From: DASWOJ01 sp036398775
GTDB lineage: Bacteria; Pseudomonadota; Alphaproteobacteria; Acetobacterales; Acetobacteraceae
Length of the DNA stretch: 64,000 nucleotides
Direction: 5' to 3'
NCBI GenBank assembly: GCA_036398775.1
Contig: DASWOJ010000096.1
Coordinates: forward strand, 1 to 64,000
Shown here piece after piece: positions 51,132 to 59,882 of this stretch; the stretch's first letter is position 1; each line of letters begins with the position of its first letter. The notes beneath the pieces are model-generated. The model searched no databases. It saw nothing but the letters and a program-made list of their open reading frames with translations, and was not told where the DNA came from. Position numbers and translations under genes: made by a program.

Positions 51132-51420
51132 TGAACCCGGCCTCGACCAGGCTGGCCAGGGCATCCAGCGCCTCCTTGGCGTCCCAGCCGTCTGCCTGCA
51201 GCTCCAATTGCGATCCCTGGCCGGCGCCGAGCATCATCAGCCCCATGATGGAACGCGCCGACACGGACTGTCCGTCGCGCAGCACCTCGACGGAGGCGCC
51301 GTAGCGTTCGGCCAGGGTCACGAACTTGGCGGCGGCGCGTGCATGCAGCCCGCGCATGTTCACGACCGTCACCGTCCGGGACAGCATGGTGGGGCTGGGT
51401 CCAGCGGCGGCGCCGTCCAT
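51118..51420 (-). CDS. ptsH: PTS phosphocarrier protein HPr
   Basis: Phosphocarrier of 100 residues. His-26 in MRGLHARAAAKF is the EI-phosphorylated histidine, and Ser-57 in SARSIMGLMMLGA is the HPr-kinase site (Ser-46 of classical HPr). Both regulatory sites are intact, matching the hprK gene in the same cluster. The ATG at 51420 gives a short N-terminal extension of about 11 residues before the normal HPr fold; the frame stays open further upstream but that part overlaps the EIIA gene. Confidence 0.93.
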   Translation of the reverse strand: MDGAAAGPSPTMLSRTVTVVNMRGLHARAAAKFVTLAERYGASVEVLRDGQSVSARSIMGLMMLGAGQGSQLELQADGWDAKEALDALASLVEAGFNERD

Positions 51421-51425
51421 CTCAG

Positions 51426-51848
51426 TCACCCACAGTTGCCGTTCTTGCGGCAGCTTGGCATGACGGTTGACGCGGAGGCGATATACTTGCGCCCGGCTGT
51501 CTGGGCGCAGTCCACGCATTCCCCCAGGTTCTGGCTGGACCGGACCTTCGCAAGCTTCACCAGCATCGGCAGGTTGACGCCTGAGATCACCTCCACGCCC
51601 GGCCGGGTCATCATGGAGATCGCGAGGTTGCTGGGCGTGCCGCCAAACATGTCGGTCAGCAATACGACGCCATCCCCTGTATCTACGCGGTCTATGCTCC
51701 TGTGGATGTCGGCGCGCCGGCCTTCCATGTCGTCCTCCGGTCCGATGCAGACGGTGGCGACGTTCCGTTGCGTGCCTACGACATGCTCCATCGCCAACCG
51801 CAACTCGTCGGCGAGGCGCCCGTGGGTCACCAGCACTAGGCCAATCAT
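51426..51848 (-). CDS. PTS EIIA component, mannose type
   Basis: A 140-residue EIIA of the mannose/AgaF family. The phospho-histidine is H9 in MIGLVLVTHGRLADE; the motif TDMFGGTPSNLAIS (about 65-78) is typical. The C-terminal 25 residues are cysteine-containing and atypical. No EIIB, EIIC or EIID genes are near, so this is the end of a regulatory phosphorelay (EI-HPr-EIIA) that senses PEP/carbon status, as in other alphaproteobacteria, rather than sugar uptake. Located 5 bp before ptsH. Confidence 0.9.
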   Translation of the reverse strand: MIGLVLVTHGRLADELRLAMEHVVGTQRNVATVCIGPEDDMEGRRADIHRSIDRVDTGDGVVLLTDMFGGTPSNLAISMMTRPGVEVISGVNLPMLVKLAKVRSSQNLGECVDCAQTAGRKYIASASTVMPSCRKNGNCG

Positions 51849-51865
51849 GATATCCGTCCAGGCTC

Positions 51866-52843
51866 CTATGCCGGCACTTGGGTGATGTTCACGTCCGGGC
51901 CTGCCATCGGCTCGGATATCGGGCCAGCACCCACGGCGCCGGCAATGCCCTTGCGGGCGAGTTCACGGTGGATTGCGGTCACCTGCCAGCCGGAAGCCGC
52001 GCCAGCGTCGTGGCCACGGAGTTCGGCTGCCAGCCGCTCGACAATCCGGACCGACCGGTGCCGCCCGCCGGTGCAGCCGACGGCAATGGTGGCATATCGC
52101 TTGCCTTCCTGAACAAAGCGCGGAAGCACCAGGTCCAGCAGTCCGAGGATACCATTGTAGAAAGCGGGAAAATCCAGATCCGCCTCCACGTAAGCGGCGA
52201 CATCGGCATCCAAACCTGTGCCCGGACGCAATATGGGATCGTAATGAGGGTTGCGCAGGAATCTTGCGTCGAACACCATGTCGGCCTCACGGGGCAGACC
52301 CGCGGGAAACGCGAAGGAAATGAGGGACACCACCAGGCGGGCCTCTGGGGTGCTTGCGTCCGGATCTGGCTTGAAGCGCTGTTCGATCAAGCGCCGGAGT
52401 TCGGCAAGCGGCAGCTCTGAGGTGTCGAGCAGCAGGTCGGCGGCGTCGCGCAACGGCTGGGTCAGTGCCGCCTCCGCCGCAATGCCGTCCACGACACGGC
52501 CCTGCGGAGCGAGCGGATGTCGCCGCCGGGTTTCGGTGTAGCGGCGGAGCAGCGCAGTCTCGTCGGCGGTGGCATAGACGAGTTCCGGCAGCAGGCCGGG
52601 CTTCTCGCGCAAGTCGGCCAATGTCGCCAGCACCAGCCCGGCATCGAAGCCGCGGCTGCGGGCGTCCAGGCCGATGGCCAGCGGGCGCTCGGCGCGGCTG
52701 GCCAGGTCGGGCACCATCGTAAGCGGGGGATTGTCCACGGCCTCATAGCCCACGTCCTCCATCGCCCGGAGAATGCTGGCCTTGCCGGCGCCCGACAGGC
52801 CGCTGACGAGGACGATGCGCAGGCCAGGGTGCAAGATGCTCAA
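51866..52843 (-). CDS. rapZ: RapZ-family RNase adapter / nucleotide-binding protein
   Basis: P-loop protein of about 325 residues: an N-terminal kinase-like domain with Walker A SGLSGAGKAS and DNPPLTMVPDLA, and the C-terminal domain with FGFKYG-like SLISFAFPAGLPREADMVFD, FLRNPHYDPILRPGTG and the terminal signature VGCTGGRHRSVRIVERLA. In E. coli RapZ targets GlmZ sRNA to RNase E; in alphaproteobacteria its role is less clear. The start appears to be a TTG at 52843 overlapping the hprK stop (TTGA). A 25-residue C-terminal tail beyond the usual end is present. Confidence 0.92.
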   Translation of the reverse strand: MSILHPGLRIVLVSGLSGAGKASILRAMEDVGYEAVDNPPLTMVPDLASRAERPLAIGLDARSRGFDAGLVLATLADLREKPGLLPELVYATADETALLRRYTETRRRHPLAPQGRVVDGIAAEAALTQPLRDAADLLLDTSELPLAELRRLIEQRFKPDPDASTPEARLVVSLISFAFPAGLPREADMVFDARFLRNPHYDPILRPGTGLDADVAAYVEADLDFPAFYNGILGLLDLVLPRFVQEGKRYATIAVGCTGGRHRSVRIVERLAAELRGHDAGAASGWQVTAIHRELARKGIAGAVGAGPISEPMAGPDVNITQVPA

Positions 52844-53298
52844 GCGAACACGCCGGCGACCTGGGTAGTGCGCCCGATTGCGCAATCCAGCGCCATGCCG
52901 ACCCGCATGGCGGCTGAGGGCTGCGCCGGGTCCACCATCACCATTGGCAGGCCGGTTTGCGGGTGAAACGCCGGGTCGGGCAGACGGTCGCCAGCGCCCA
53001 TCCCGATGACCAGGGCCAGGCGGACCGGGGCGGTATGGGGCAGGCGCAGGATGCCCAAGCCACGCACCTCCAGCAAACCAGCAAGTGTGCCGGGAGGACG
53101 GGCATAATTGTCCTGCACCTCCACCTGATCATCGGCGACGAGGGTGAAATGGTGGTGAAGGAGGCGCAGCAGCAGGTCGGATTTCCCCGACCCAGGCGGC
53201 CCCAAAAGCAGTACGCCATACCCGTCCCGGGCGGCGCAGCTGGCGTGGATATGCATAAGAACCGTCTTGTGGCGCGGTTCTGCATTAAAGGGAAGCAT
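52840..53298 (-). CDS. hprK: HPr kinase/phosphorylase (short alphaproteobacterial form)
   Basis: A 152-residue protein corresponding to the C-terminal catalytic domain of HPr kinase. It has the Walker A GPPGSGKSDLLLRLL (about 36-50), VADDQVEV and the LEVRGLGILRLP signature. Alphaproteobacterial HprK lacks the N-terminal half of Firmicute enzymes, so the short length is normal. It phosphorylates Ser-57 of the HPr encoded three genes on. The ATG at 53298 is preferred; an internal ATG at 53256 is an alternative. No obvious Shine-Dalgarno is visible. Confidence 0.9.
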   Translation of the reverse strand: MLPFNAEPRHKTVLMHIHASCAARDGYGVLLLGPPGSGKSDLLLRLLHHHFTLVADDQVEVQDNYARPPGTLAGLLEVRGLGILRLPHTAPVRLALVIGMGAGDRLPDPAFHPQTGLPMVMVDPAQPSAAMRVGMALDCAIGRTTQVAGVFA

Positions 53299-53531
53299 CT
53301 TGTGATCGTAAGGTCGAAGGTGCCTCGTTTCACGTGAAACGGAGGATCGCTGCGCCGGCTTCCGCTCCACCCGGGAACGGGTCGGGGTAAGGAAGTTTTG
53401 CTGCGGGACAGGGACGAGATTGTGCCAGGCGCACAAGGGTCCGTTCCGTCAAGAACCAGGCATGCCCCCCCTACCCCGGCCCTCTCCCAAAGATAAACCG
53501 CCGTGCTCTGTCAAATGCGGTCTGCTGAGAC

Positions 53532-55199
53532 CTACGCCCGCGGCAGGCGCACGACGAACCGGGCGCCCAGCACCTGTCCAGCATCGTCACGGCGGTTCTC
53601 AGCGGCGATGCTGCCCTTCAGCCCTTCCACGATCTGCCGGCTGATGGACAAGCCGAGGCCGGAGTGCTGGCCGAACTCCTCCCCAGCCGGGCGTTCGGAA
53701 TAGAAGCGGTCGAACACATGCTCCAGCTTGGCAGCCGGGATGCCCGGCCCCTCGTCCTCCACCGCGACTTCCACCATCGTCCCGGCCTCCCGCGCCCGCA
53801 GCAGGATGCGGCCATCCCGCGGCGAGAAGCTGCGGGCGTTGCCGATCAGGTTCCGGAGCACCTGCACCAGCCGGCGCTCCACGGCCTGCACCAGCAGCGG
53901 CGCGCCTGGCGCGTCCAGCACCAGCACCGGGTCGCCGTCCCCGCGCGTCGCGTCATGGATCTCGGTCAGGATGCGGAGGATCTGGACCACGTCCAGCGGC
54001 TCCGTCGCAGCGCGGGACAATTCGGCGTCAACCCGGCTGGCATCGCTGATGTCGCTGATAAGCCGGTCCAGCCGCACCACGTCGTCCGAGATGATGGCGA
54101 GCAGCTGCGACCGGCGGCCTGGGTCCTCGATGCGCGGCAGGGTCTCGATGGCGCTGCGTATGCTGCTCAAGGGATTCTTGATCTCGTGCGCAACATCGGC
54201 GGCAAAGCGTTCGGTGGCGTCCATGCGCGCCCACAGCGCCGCAGCGCTCTCAGCAAAGGCCTGGGCCAGCTCCCCAACCTCGTCGTTCCGGCGCAGCAGC
54301 GGCGGCGGCACCGTGCTGGCCCGGCCGCGGCCTTCGCGCATCTGGTGCGCGGCGCCGGCCAGGCGGAGGATAGGGCGGGCGATGGTCAGCGACAAATACC
54401 AGGACAGCGCGACCGTCAGCACCAGCGCCAGCGCAAACAGGGCAAGGATGCTCATGCGGACCGTGAGCAGGCTGTCGTCCACCTCGCGCGCTTCGCGGGT
54501 CAGCAGCACGATGCCCACGGTGTGCCGGTTCCGCAGAACCGGCTCCGCCACCGTGACCAGCAGCCGGTCATCGCCGGTCCGGCGGATGTACGGCGGCATC
54601 TCGCGCCCGGTGCTGGAGCTGGTCATGCGCAGCTCCTCCTTCACGTCGGGCTGCCAATCCACGCCGGCCGCCGGGCTAATCTCGACCAAGGGGCCCTGGG
54701 TCTTGTGCGGCAGCAGGGACATCAGCTTGTCGTAAACCGTGCCGACTGTATCCAGCACCGGGCTGCGTATGACGGCTGGGGGCAGCGGCTCGGTGACGAC
54801 GGCGCCGCCGGCGCCGTCCCGGACGCGGCTGTCGGCGATCAGGCGGCCATCAGGGGCGAACAAGCGGGCCTGGGCGTTGGGCGTCGGCTCCGTCAGGCGG
54901 CGCAGCAGCGGGCGGGCCTGGTCCGGCTGCAGCACGGGGTTGTCAGGGTCCGGCTCGCGCACGGCGCTTTCGCCTAGGGCGCCGGCAAAGATGCGGGCCT
55001 GCTCCCGCAATGCCTGCACGTTGGCTTCCAGCAGGCCGGCCTGGTATTGGTCCAGGTAGAGCAGCGCCGCCACCAGCAGCGCCAGCGGCAAGGCATTCAC
55101 AAGCAGGATGCGCTGCAGCAGCGGCGATACCCAGCGCCGCCGGATATGGCGGGCTGCAGGGCGCGTGAGGGCCGCGGGAAGGACGCCGCTGTCGGGCAC
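53532..55199 (-). CDS. chvG: Two-component sensor histidine kinase ChvG
   Basis: Membrane sensor kinase of 555 residues. Two helices (about 28-48 and 250-272) flank a periplasmic domain; HAMP follows (LSLTIARPILRLAGAAHQMR), then HisKA with the phospho-His in AADVAHEIKNPLSSIRSA, and HATPase_c (N box VLRNLIGNARSF, EDEGPGIP, SGLGLSISRQIVEGLKG). It belongs to the ChvG/ExoS type that senses acidity or envelope conditions and controls exopolysaccharide and host-interaction genes in rhizobia. The GTG start shares one base with the chvI stop. It is followed by hprK after 233 bp. Confidence 0.93.
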   Translation of the reverse strand: MPDSGVLPAALTRPAARHIRRRWVSPLLQRILLVNALPLALLVAALLYLDQYQAGLLEANVQALREQARIFAGALGESAVREPDPDNPVLQPDQARPLLRRLTEPTPNAQARLFAPDGRLIADSRVRDGAGGAVVTEPLPPAVIRSPVLDTVGTVYDKLMSLLPHKTQGPLVEISPAAGVDWQPDVKEELRMTSSSTGREMPPYIRRTGDDRLLVTVAEPVLRNRHTVGIVLLTREAREVDDSLLTVRMSILALFALALVLTVALSWYLSLTIARPILRLAGAAHQMREGRGRASTVPPPLLRRNDEVGELAQAFAESAAALWARMDATERFAADVAHEIKNPLSSIRSAIETLPRIEDPGRRSQLLAIISDDVVRLDRLISDISDASRVDAELSRAATEPLDVVQILRILTEIHDATRGDGDPVLVLDAPGAPLLVQAVERRLVQVLRNLIGNARSFSPRDGRILLRAREAGTMVEVAVEDEGPGIPAAKLEHVFDRFYSERPAGEEFGQHSGLGLSISRQIVEGLKGSIAAENRRDDAGQVLGARFVVRLPRA

Positions 55200-55900
55200 T
55201 ACTGCTCCTTATACTTGTAGCCGATGCCGTACAGCGTCTCGATCTGGTCGAAGCTGTCTTCCATGGCGCGGAACTTCTTGCGAACGCGCTTGATGTGGCT
55301 GTCTATCGTGCGGTCATCCACGTAGATGTTCTCGCCATAGGCGGCGTCTATGAGCTGGTCGCGGGACTTCACCATGCCGGGCCGGGCAGCAAGCGCCTTG
55401 ACCAGCAGGAACTCGGTCACCGTGAGCTGGATGTCTTTCTCGCGCCAGGTGCACTGGTGCTTGGTCTCGTCCAGCACCAGGTCGCCGCGTACCATGACCC
55501 CGCCCGGCGCCGCCCCGGCACCCTCGGCGCGGGAAACCTCCTTCCGGCGCAGCAACGCCCGTATCCGCTCGATCAGCAGGCGCTGGCTGAACGGCTTGGT
55601 GATGTAGTCGTCGGCGCCCAGGCGCAGGCCCATCAGTTCATCAACCTCCTCGTCCTTGGAGGTCAGGAAGATCACCGGCAACTGGCTGCGGGCGCGCAGC
55701 CGCTGCAGCAGCTCCATCCCGTCCATGCGCGGCATCTTGATGTCCAGCACCGCCAGGTCCACCGGCTTGGCGATCAGGCCTTGCAGCGCGCTCTCGCCGT
55801 CGGTGTAGGTTCGGACGGTGAAGCCCTCCGCCTCCAGCGTCATCTGCACGGAGGTCAGGATGTTCCGGTCATCGTCAACCAAGGCGATGGTATGCTTCAT
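55199..55900 (-). CDS. chvI: Two-component response regulator ChvI
   Basis: OmpR-family regulator of 233 residues: receiver domain with phospho-acceptor D53 (LAVLDIKMPRMDG), acidic pocket D9-D11, Lys in DDYITKPFSQ, and a C-terminal winged helix (LDETKHQCTWREKDIQLTVT, VDDRTIDSHIKRVRKKFRAM, GIGYKYKEQ). The C-terminal signature YGIGYKYKEQ is that of ChvI proteins. Together with ChvG it forms the pH/envelope-stress system, and its linkage to hprK, PTS genes and pckA is a conserved alphaproteobacterial arrangement. Confidence 0.95.
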   Translation of the reverse strand: MKHTIALVDDDRNILTSVQMTLEAEGFTVRTYTDGESALQGLIAKPVDLAVLDIKMPRMDGMELLQRLRARSQLPVIFLTSKDEEVDELMGLRLGADDYITKPFSQRLLIERIRALLRRKEVSRAEGAGAAPGGVMVRGDLVLDETKHQCTWREKDIQLTVTEFLLVKALAARPGMVKSRDQLIDAAYGENIYVDDRTIDSHIKRVRKKFRAMEDSFDQIETLYGIGYKYKEQ

Positions 55901-55993
55901 GGGAATGGCCTTGTGCTCACCCGGCAGCCCTGGCCGACCGGGATCGGGATGCTATGTGCATCGTGATTATGGCGGAATGCAGGAGGATCACCA

Positions 55994-56761
55994 ATGAGCG
56001 ACGCCCATACCGGCGACACCCCGACCGCGACGCCCGTCCAGGACGCCCGCGCCCTGCTGCGCGCCGCCCGCGCAGGGACCCTGGCGACCAGCGCCGCCGG
56101 CCAGCCCTTCGCGTCGCTCGTGACGCCGGCCACGGCCCCGGACGGGTCGGTGCTGATGCTGCTGTCTGGCTTGTCCGAGCACACGCGGCATCTGCGGGAC
56201 GAGCCGCGCTGCGCCGTCATGGTGGCTGGCCCGCCGGCCGGGCTGAACCCGCAAACCGCGCCGCGCCTGACGGTCACCGGCCTGGCGACGCACGAGCCTG
56301 ACCCGGCAATGAAGGCGCGCTGGGTCGCGCTGCATCCATATGCCGCTTTCTATGCCGGGTTCGCCGACTTCCAGGTTTACCGGCTGCGGCCGGTGGCGGG
56401 GCAGTTCATCGGCGGCTTCGCCAGCGCGACCCGGCTGCGGCAGGCGGACCTGCAATGGGACCCGGACGCAGTTGCCGCCATCGAAGCGGCGGAGGCGGAC
56501 GTGATCGGCCACTGCAACGCGGACCACCCGGATGCGCTGGACGCCATCGCAGGGGGTGCCGGTGCTGATGGCCTGGGCTGGCTGATGGCCGCCTGCGACG
56601 TGGATGGGTGCGACCTGGTGCGGGATGAGAGCACTTTGCGCATTCCTTGGTTGGCCTCCGTACAAGACGCTGGCGGGATTCGGACCCAACTCGTGCGGCT
56701 CGCACATGCAGCACGGAAAAGGGCGGCTGTTGGCCTGGACGGGGGACATCCCGTCGCATAG
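55994..56761 (+). CDS. HugZ-like pyridoxamine-5'-phosphate-oxidase-family protein
   Basis: A 255-residue two-domain protein. Residues about 15-160 form a split-barrel FMN/heme-binding fold (ARAGTLATSAAGQPFASLVT, HTRHLRDEPRCAVMV). The C-terminal 80 residues are a DUF2470 domain (IGHCNADHPDALDAIAGGAG). This combination is found in HugZ heme oxygenases and related proteins, so heme breakdown or FMN-dependent redox chemistry is plausible. AGGAGGAT precedes the ATG. Transcribed divergently from chvI. Confidence 0.88.
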   Translation: MSDAHTGDTPTATPVQDARALLRAARAGTLATSAAGQPFASLVTPATAPDGSVLMLLSGLSEHTRHLRDEPRCAVMVAGPPAGLNPQTAPRLTVTGLATHEPDPAMKARWVALHPYAAFYAGFADFQVYRLRPVAGQFIGGFASATRLRQADLQWDPDAVAAIEAAEADVIGHCNADHPDALDAIAGGAGADGLGWLMAACDVDGCDLVRDESTLRIPWLASVQDAGGIRTQLVRLAHAARKRAAVGLDGGHPVA

Positions 56762-56823
56762 GAAGGACGTAGATTATTCAATCCGACCTCGCATCAAGGC
56801 GGGGCCGCGCAGGGAGTACGTCA

Positions 56824-58473
56824 GTGAACTACCAGCCCAATCCCACCGAGGCGCAGGTCGCAGCCGGCCAGTCCAGCGCATCCAATCCCCTGGCCGGAAG
56901 CGGCGTGCGGGCGACGGGTCCGGTCCATGCCAACCTGACCGCGGCGGAGCTTGTGACCCACGCCCTTCGCCGGGGCGAGGGCCGCCTGTCGGCCGAGGGC
57001 GCGCTGATCGTCAAGACCGGCGTCCACACCGGGCGGTCCGTGCAGGACAAGTTCTCGGTGGACGACCCGGGCATCACCGACGACGTCTGGTGGCGGCCCG
57101 GCAACCGCAAGCTGGACCCGGCGCACTTCCAGGTGCTGAAGGGCCGGGTGCAGGCCTACCTGCAAGGGCGCGAACTGTTCACCCAGGACTTGTATGCTGG
57201 CGCCGACCCGCAATATCGCGTCCGCGTCCGCCTGGTCAGCAGCGAAGCCTGGCAGACCCTGTTCGCCCGCAACATGTTCATCCGTCCGAAGCCGGAGGAG
57301 CTTGCCTTCTTCGAGCCGGACTACGTCATCCTGCACGCCCCGCAGTTCCAGGCCGACCCGGCGATTGACGGCGTGCGCAGCGGCACCGCCATCGCCGCCT
57401 CGTTCACCGAGCGCATGATCGTCGTCGCCGGCAGCGAATACGGCGGCGAGATCAAGAAGAGCATCTTCGGCGTGATGAACTGGAAGCTGCCGGCGGAGGG
57501 CGTGCTGCCGATGCACTGCTCCGCCAACGTCGGGCGCACGAAGGATGGCAGCCCCGGCGACGTCGCCCTATTCTTCGGCCTGTCCGGCACTGGCAAGACC
57601 ACGCTGTCCAGCGATCCCAACCGGCCATTGATCGGCGATGACGAGCATGGCTGGGGGCCGAACGGCGTCTTCAACTTCGAGGGCGGCTGTTACGCCAAGG
57701 TCATCCACCTGAACAAGGAGGCCGAGCCGGAGATCTACGCCGCCACCCACCGCTTCGGCACCGTGCTGGAGAACGTGGTGGCGGACGCACAGGGCGTGCT
57801 GGACCTGACGGACGGGTCGCTGACCGAGAACACCCGGTCCTGCTACCCCATCGAGTTCATCCCCAACTGCGACCTGTCGGGCCGGGCCGGGCACCCGCGC
57901 AACGTGGTGATGCTGACGGCGGACGCCTTCGGCGTGCTGCCGCCGATCAGCAAGCTCAGCCCGGCGCAGGCGATGTATCACTTCATGTCCGGCTACACCG
58001 CCAAGGTCGCAGGCACCGAGAAGGGCATGGGGCGCGAGCCGCAGGCGACGTTCTCGACCTGCTTCGGCGCGCCGTTCATCCCGCGGCACCCCGAGGTGTA
58101 TGGCCGGATGCTGGCGGACCTGATCGCCAAGCACGGCGCCGATTGCTGGCTGGTCAACACCGGCTGGACCGGCGGCGCCTACGGCGTCGGCAGCCGCATG
58201 AGCATCAAGCACACCCGCGCGCTGCTGGCCGCCGTGCTGGACGGCAGCCTGCAGGGCGCGCGCTACGTGCAGGACCCGCATTTCGGGCTGATGATGCCGC
58301 AGGACGTGCCGGGCATCCCGAACGAGGTGCTGGACCCGCGGCAGGCCTGGGCGGACAAGGCCGCCTATGACGAGGCCGCGCGCAAGCTGGTGGGCTTGTT
58401 CGAGGCGAACTTCGCCACGTTCCAGGGCAAGGTCGGCGACGACGTGAAGGCGGCGGCGATCCGCGCGGCGTAG
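56824..58473 (+). CDS. pckA: Phosphoenolpyruvate carboxykinase (ATP)
   Basis: Cytoplasmic gluconeogenic enzyme converting oxaloacetate and ATP to PEP, CO2 and ADP. The 549-residue length fits ATP-type PckA. Motifs: GRTKDGSPGDVALFFGLS region, kinase-1a P-loop GLSGTGKTTLS (about 256-266), kinase-2 LIGDDEHGWG with GVFNFEGGCYAK, and the C-terminal NTGWTGGAYGVGSRM. The start is a GTG with AGGGAG 8 bases upstream. In alphaproteobacteria it lies near chvGI, which regulates it; here HugZ-like separates them. The PEP it makes feeds the adjacent regulatory PTS. Confidence 0.97.
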   Translation: MNYQPNPTEAQVAAGQSSASNPLAGSGVRATGPVHANLTAAELVTHALRRGEGRLSAEGALIVKTGVHTGRSVQDKFSVDDPGITDDVWWRPGNRKLDPAHFQVLKGRVQAYLQGRELFTQDLYAGADPQYRVRVRLVSSEAWQTLFARNMFIRPKPEELAFFEPDYVILHAPQFQADPAIDGVRSGTAIAASFTERMIVVAGSEYGGEIKKSIFGVMNWKLPAEGVLPMHCSANVGRTKDGSPGDVALFFGLSGTGKTTLSSDPNRPLIGDDEHGWGPNGVFNFEGGCYAKVIHLNKEAEPEIYAATHRFGTVLENVVADAQGVLDLTDGSLTENTRSCYPIEFIPNCDLSGRAGHPRNVVMLTADAFGVLPPISKLSPAQAMYHFMSGYTAKVAGTEKGMGREPQATFSTCFGAPFIPRHPEVYGRMLADLIAKHGADCWLVNTGWTGGAYGVGSRMSIKHTRALLAAVLDGSLQGARYVQDPHFGLMMPQDVPGIPNEVLDPRQAWADKAAYDEAARKLVGLFEANFATFQGKVGDDVKAAAIRAA

Positions 58474-58768
58474 TGGACCCGGGCCGGCGCCTGGCGGCTT
58501 GGGGCTTGCAGGGCGGGATAGCCTTAGCAGGGTCCGCCCTGCCGCGGCGTCGGCGTAGCCGGGTTGCGGGCCGTCGCTGCTGCTTGCCGTGGGAGTCTGG
58601 GTCGTAAAGGGTTTCGAGGCCGCGAGGGCTGTTGCACCTTGTTCCCCGCAACGATGGGAAGCGCCAGAGTTGCGGCGCCAACCGAGATCAACCGGGCCGG
58701 CGCGTTGAAGCCGCACCATGTCGTCCCCTGTCCAGCAGTTTGAGGTTGGCAGGTTGAGGAGACGCACC

Positions 58769-59551
58769 GTGCAATACGAGGATATCGAGTTTTCGATCAC
58801 CGATGGTGCCGCGCGTATCGCCATCAACCGGCCCAAGGTGATGAACGCCTTCCGGGCCCGCACCTGCGAGGAACTGATCCACGCCTTCAATGCCGCGGGC
58901 TGGGACAAGGCGGTCGGCGTTATCGTGCTGACCGGCACCGGCGACCGCGCCTTCTGCACCGGCGGCGACCAGTCGGCGCATGATGGCGGCTACGATGGGC
59001 GCGGCATGATTGGCCTGCCGGTCGAGGAGCTGCAATCGGTGATCCGCGAGGTGCCGAAGCCGGTGATCGCCCGGGTGCAGGGCTACGCCATCGGTGGCGG
59101 CAACGTGCTGGCGACCCTGTGCGACCTGACCATCGCCTCCGAGAAGGCGGTGTTCGGCCAGGTCGGCCCCAAGGTGGGTTCGGTGGACCCCGGGTTCGGC
59201 ACCGCCTACCTGGCGCGCATCGTCGGTGAGAAGAAGGCGCGGGAGATCTGGTATCTGTGCCGGCGCTACTCCGCGGCGGAGGCGCTGGCGATGGGCCTGG
59301 TGAATGCCGTGGTGCCGCATGACGAGCTGGACGCGGAGGTCGCGCGCTGGTGCGCCGAGATCATGGCACGCAGCCCGACCGCCATCGCCATCGCCAAGCG
59401 GTCGTTCAACGCCGACAGCGACAACATCCGCGGCATCGGCGGCATGGGGATGCAGGCGTTGTCCATGTACTACGCCACCGAGGAGAGCCAGGAGGGCGTG
59501 CGCGCCTTCAACGAGAAACGCGCGCCCGATTTCCGCAAGTACCAGAAATGA
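58769..59551 (+). CDS. badI: BadI-like 2-ketocyclohexanecarboxyl-CoA hydrolase
   Basis: Crotonase-superfamily enzyme of 260 residues, very similar to BadI of Rhodopseudomonas as I remember it: INRPKVMNAFRARTCEELIH, TGTGDRAFCTGGDQSAHDG, QGYAIGGGNVLATLCDLTIA, FGQVGPKVGSVDPGFGTAYL, EKRAPDFRKYQK. BadI opens the ring of 2-ketocyclohexanecarboxyl-CoA to pimelyl-CoA in anaerobic benzoate or cyclohexanecarboxylate breakdown. Close relatives include MenB. The GTG at 58769, preceded by GAGGAG, is chosen over an upstream ATG (58718). None of badH, aliA or badJ is near, so the physiological pathway is uncertain. Confidence 0.82.
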   Translation: MQYEDIEFSITDGAARIAINRPKVMNAFRARTCEELIHAFNAAGWDKAVGVIVLTGTGDRAFCTGGDQSAHDGGYDGRGMIGLPVEELQSVIREVPKPVIARVQGYAIGGGNVLATLCDLTIASEKAVFGQVGPKVGSVDPGFGTAYLARIVGEKKAREIWYLCRRYSAAEALAMGLVNAVVPHDELDAEVARWCAEIMARSPTAIAIAKRSFNADSDNIRGIGGMGMQALSMYYATEESQEGVRAFNEKRAPDFRKYQK

Positions 59552-59882
59552 TCGCCTCCCTGACCACCTCCATGACCGAGGGCCAGCACACGATCCAGCA
59601 GATAGCGCGACGCTTCTCGCGTGAGCGCTTGGCCGCATGGCGCGGGAGCGGGAAGGACGGGTTGACGGCGGACCGGTGCGGGAAACAGGTGTGCCCGGCC
59701 TGATCGGCACCGGACTGCCGCCGCTCGCAAGCCGAAGGAATTGGGCGCCCTGCAGCCTGACGGACTCCGATCCGTCCTGCCGTGCCCGCAGCGCCATCGG
59801 CAGGAACCCACGCGCGCTGCAACGAGGCGGCGCGACCTTCCTTCCTTTCCCGCGTTAGGCCCACGCCAGCGCAGGAGCCACC
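59552..59882. other. Intergenic stretch between badI-like gene and kup
   Basis: 331 bases, GC-rich, without a gene, hairpin or repeat that I can support. The kup promoter is presumably in its right half. Confidence 0.4.
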
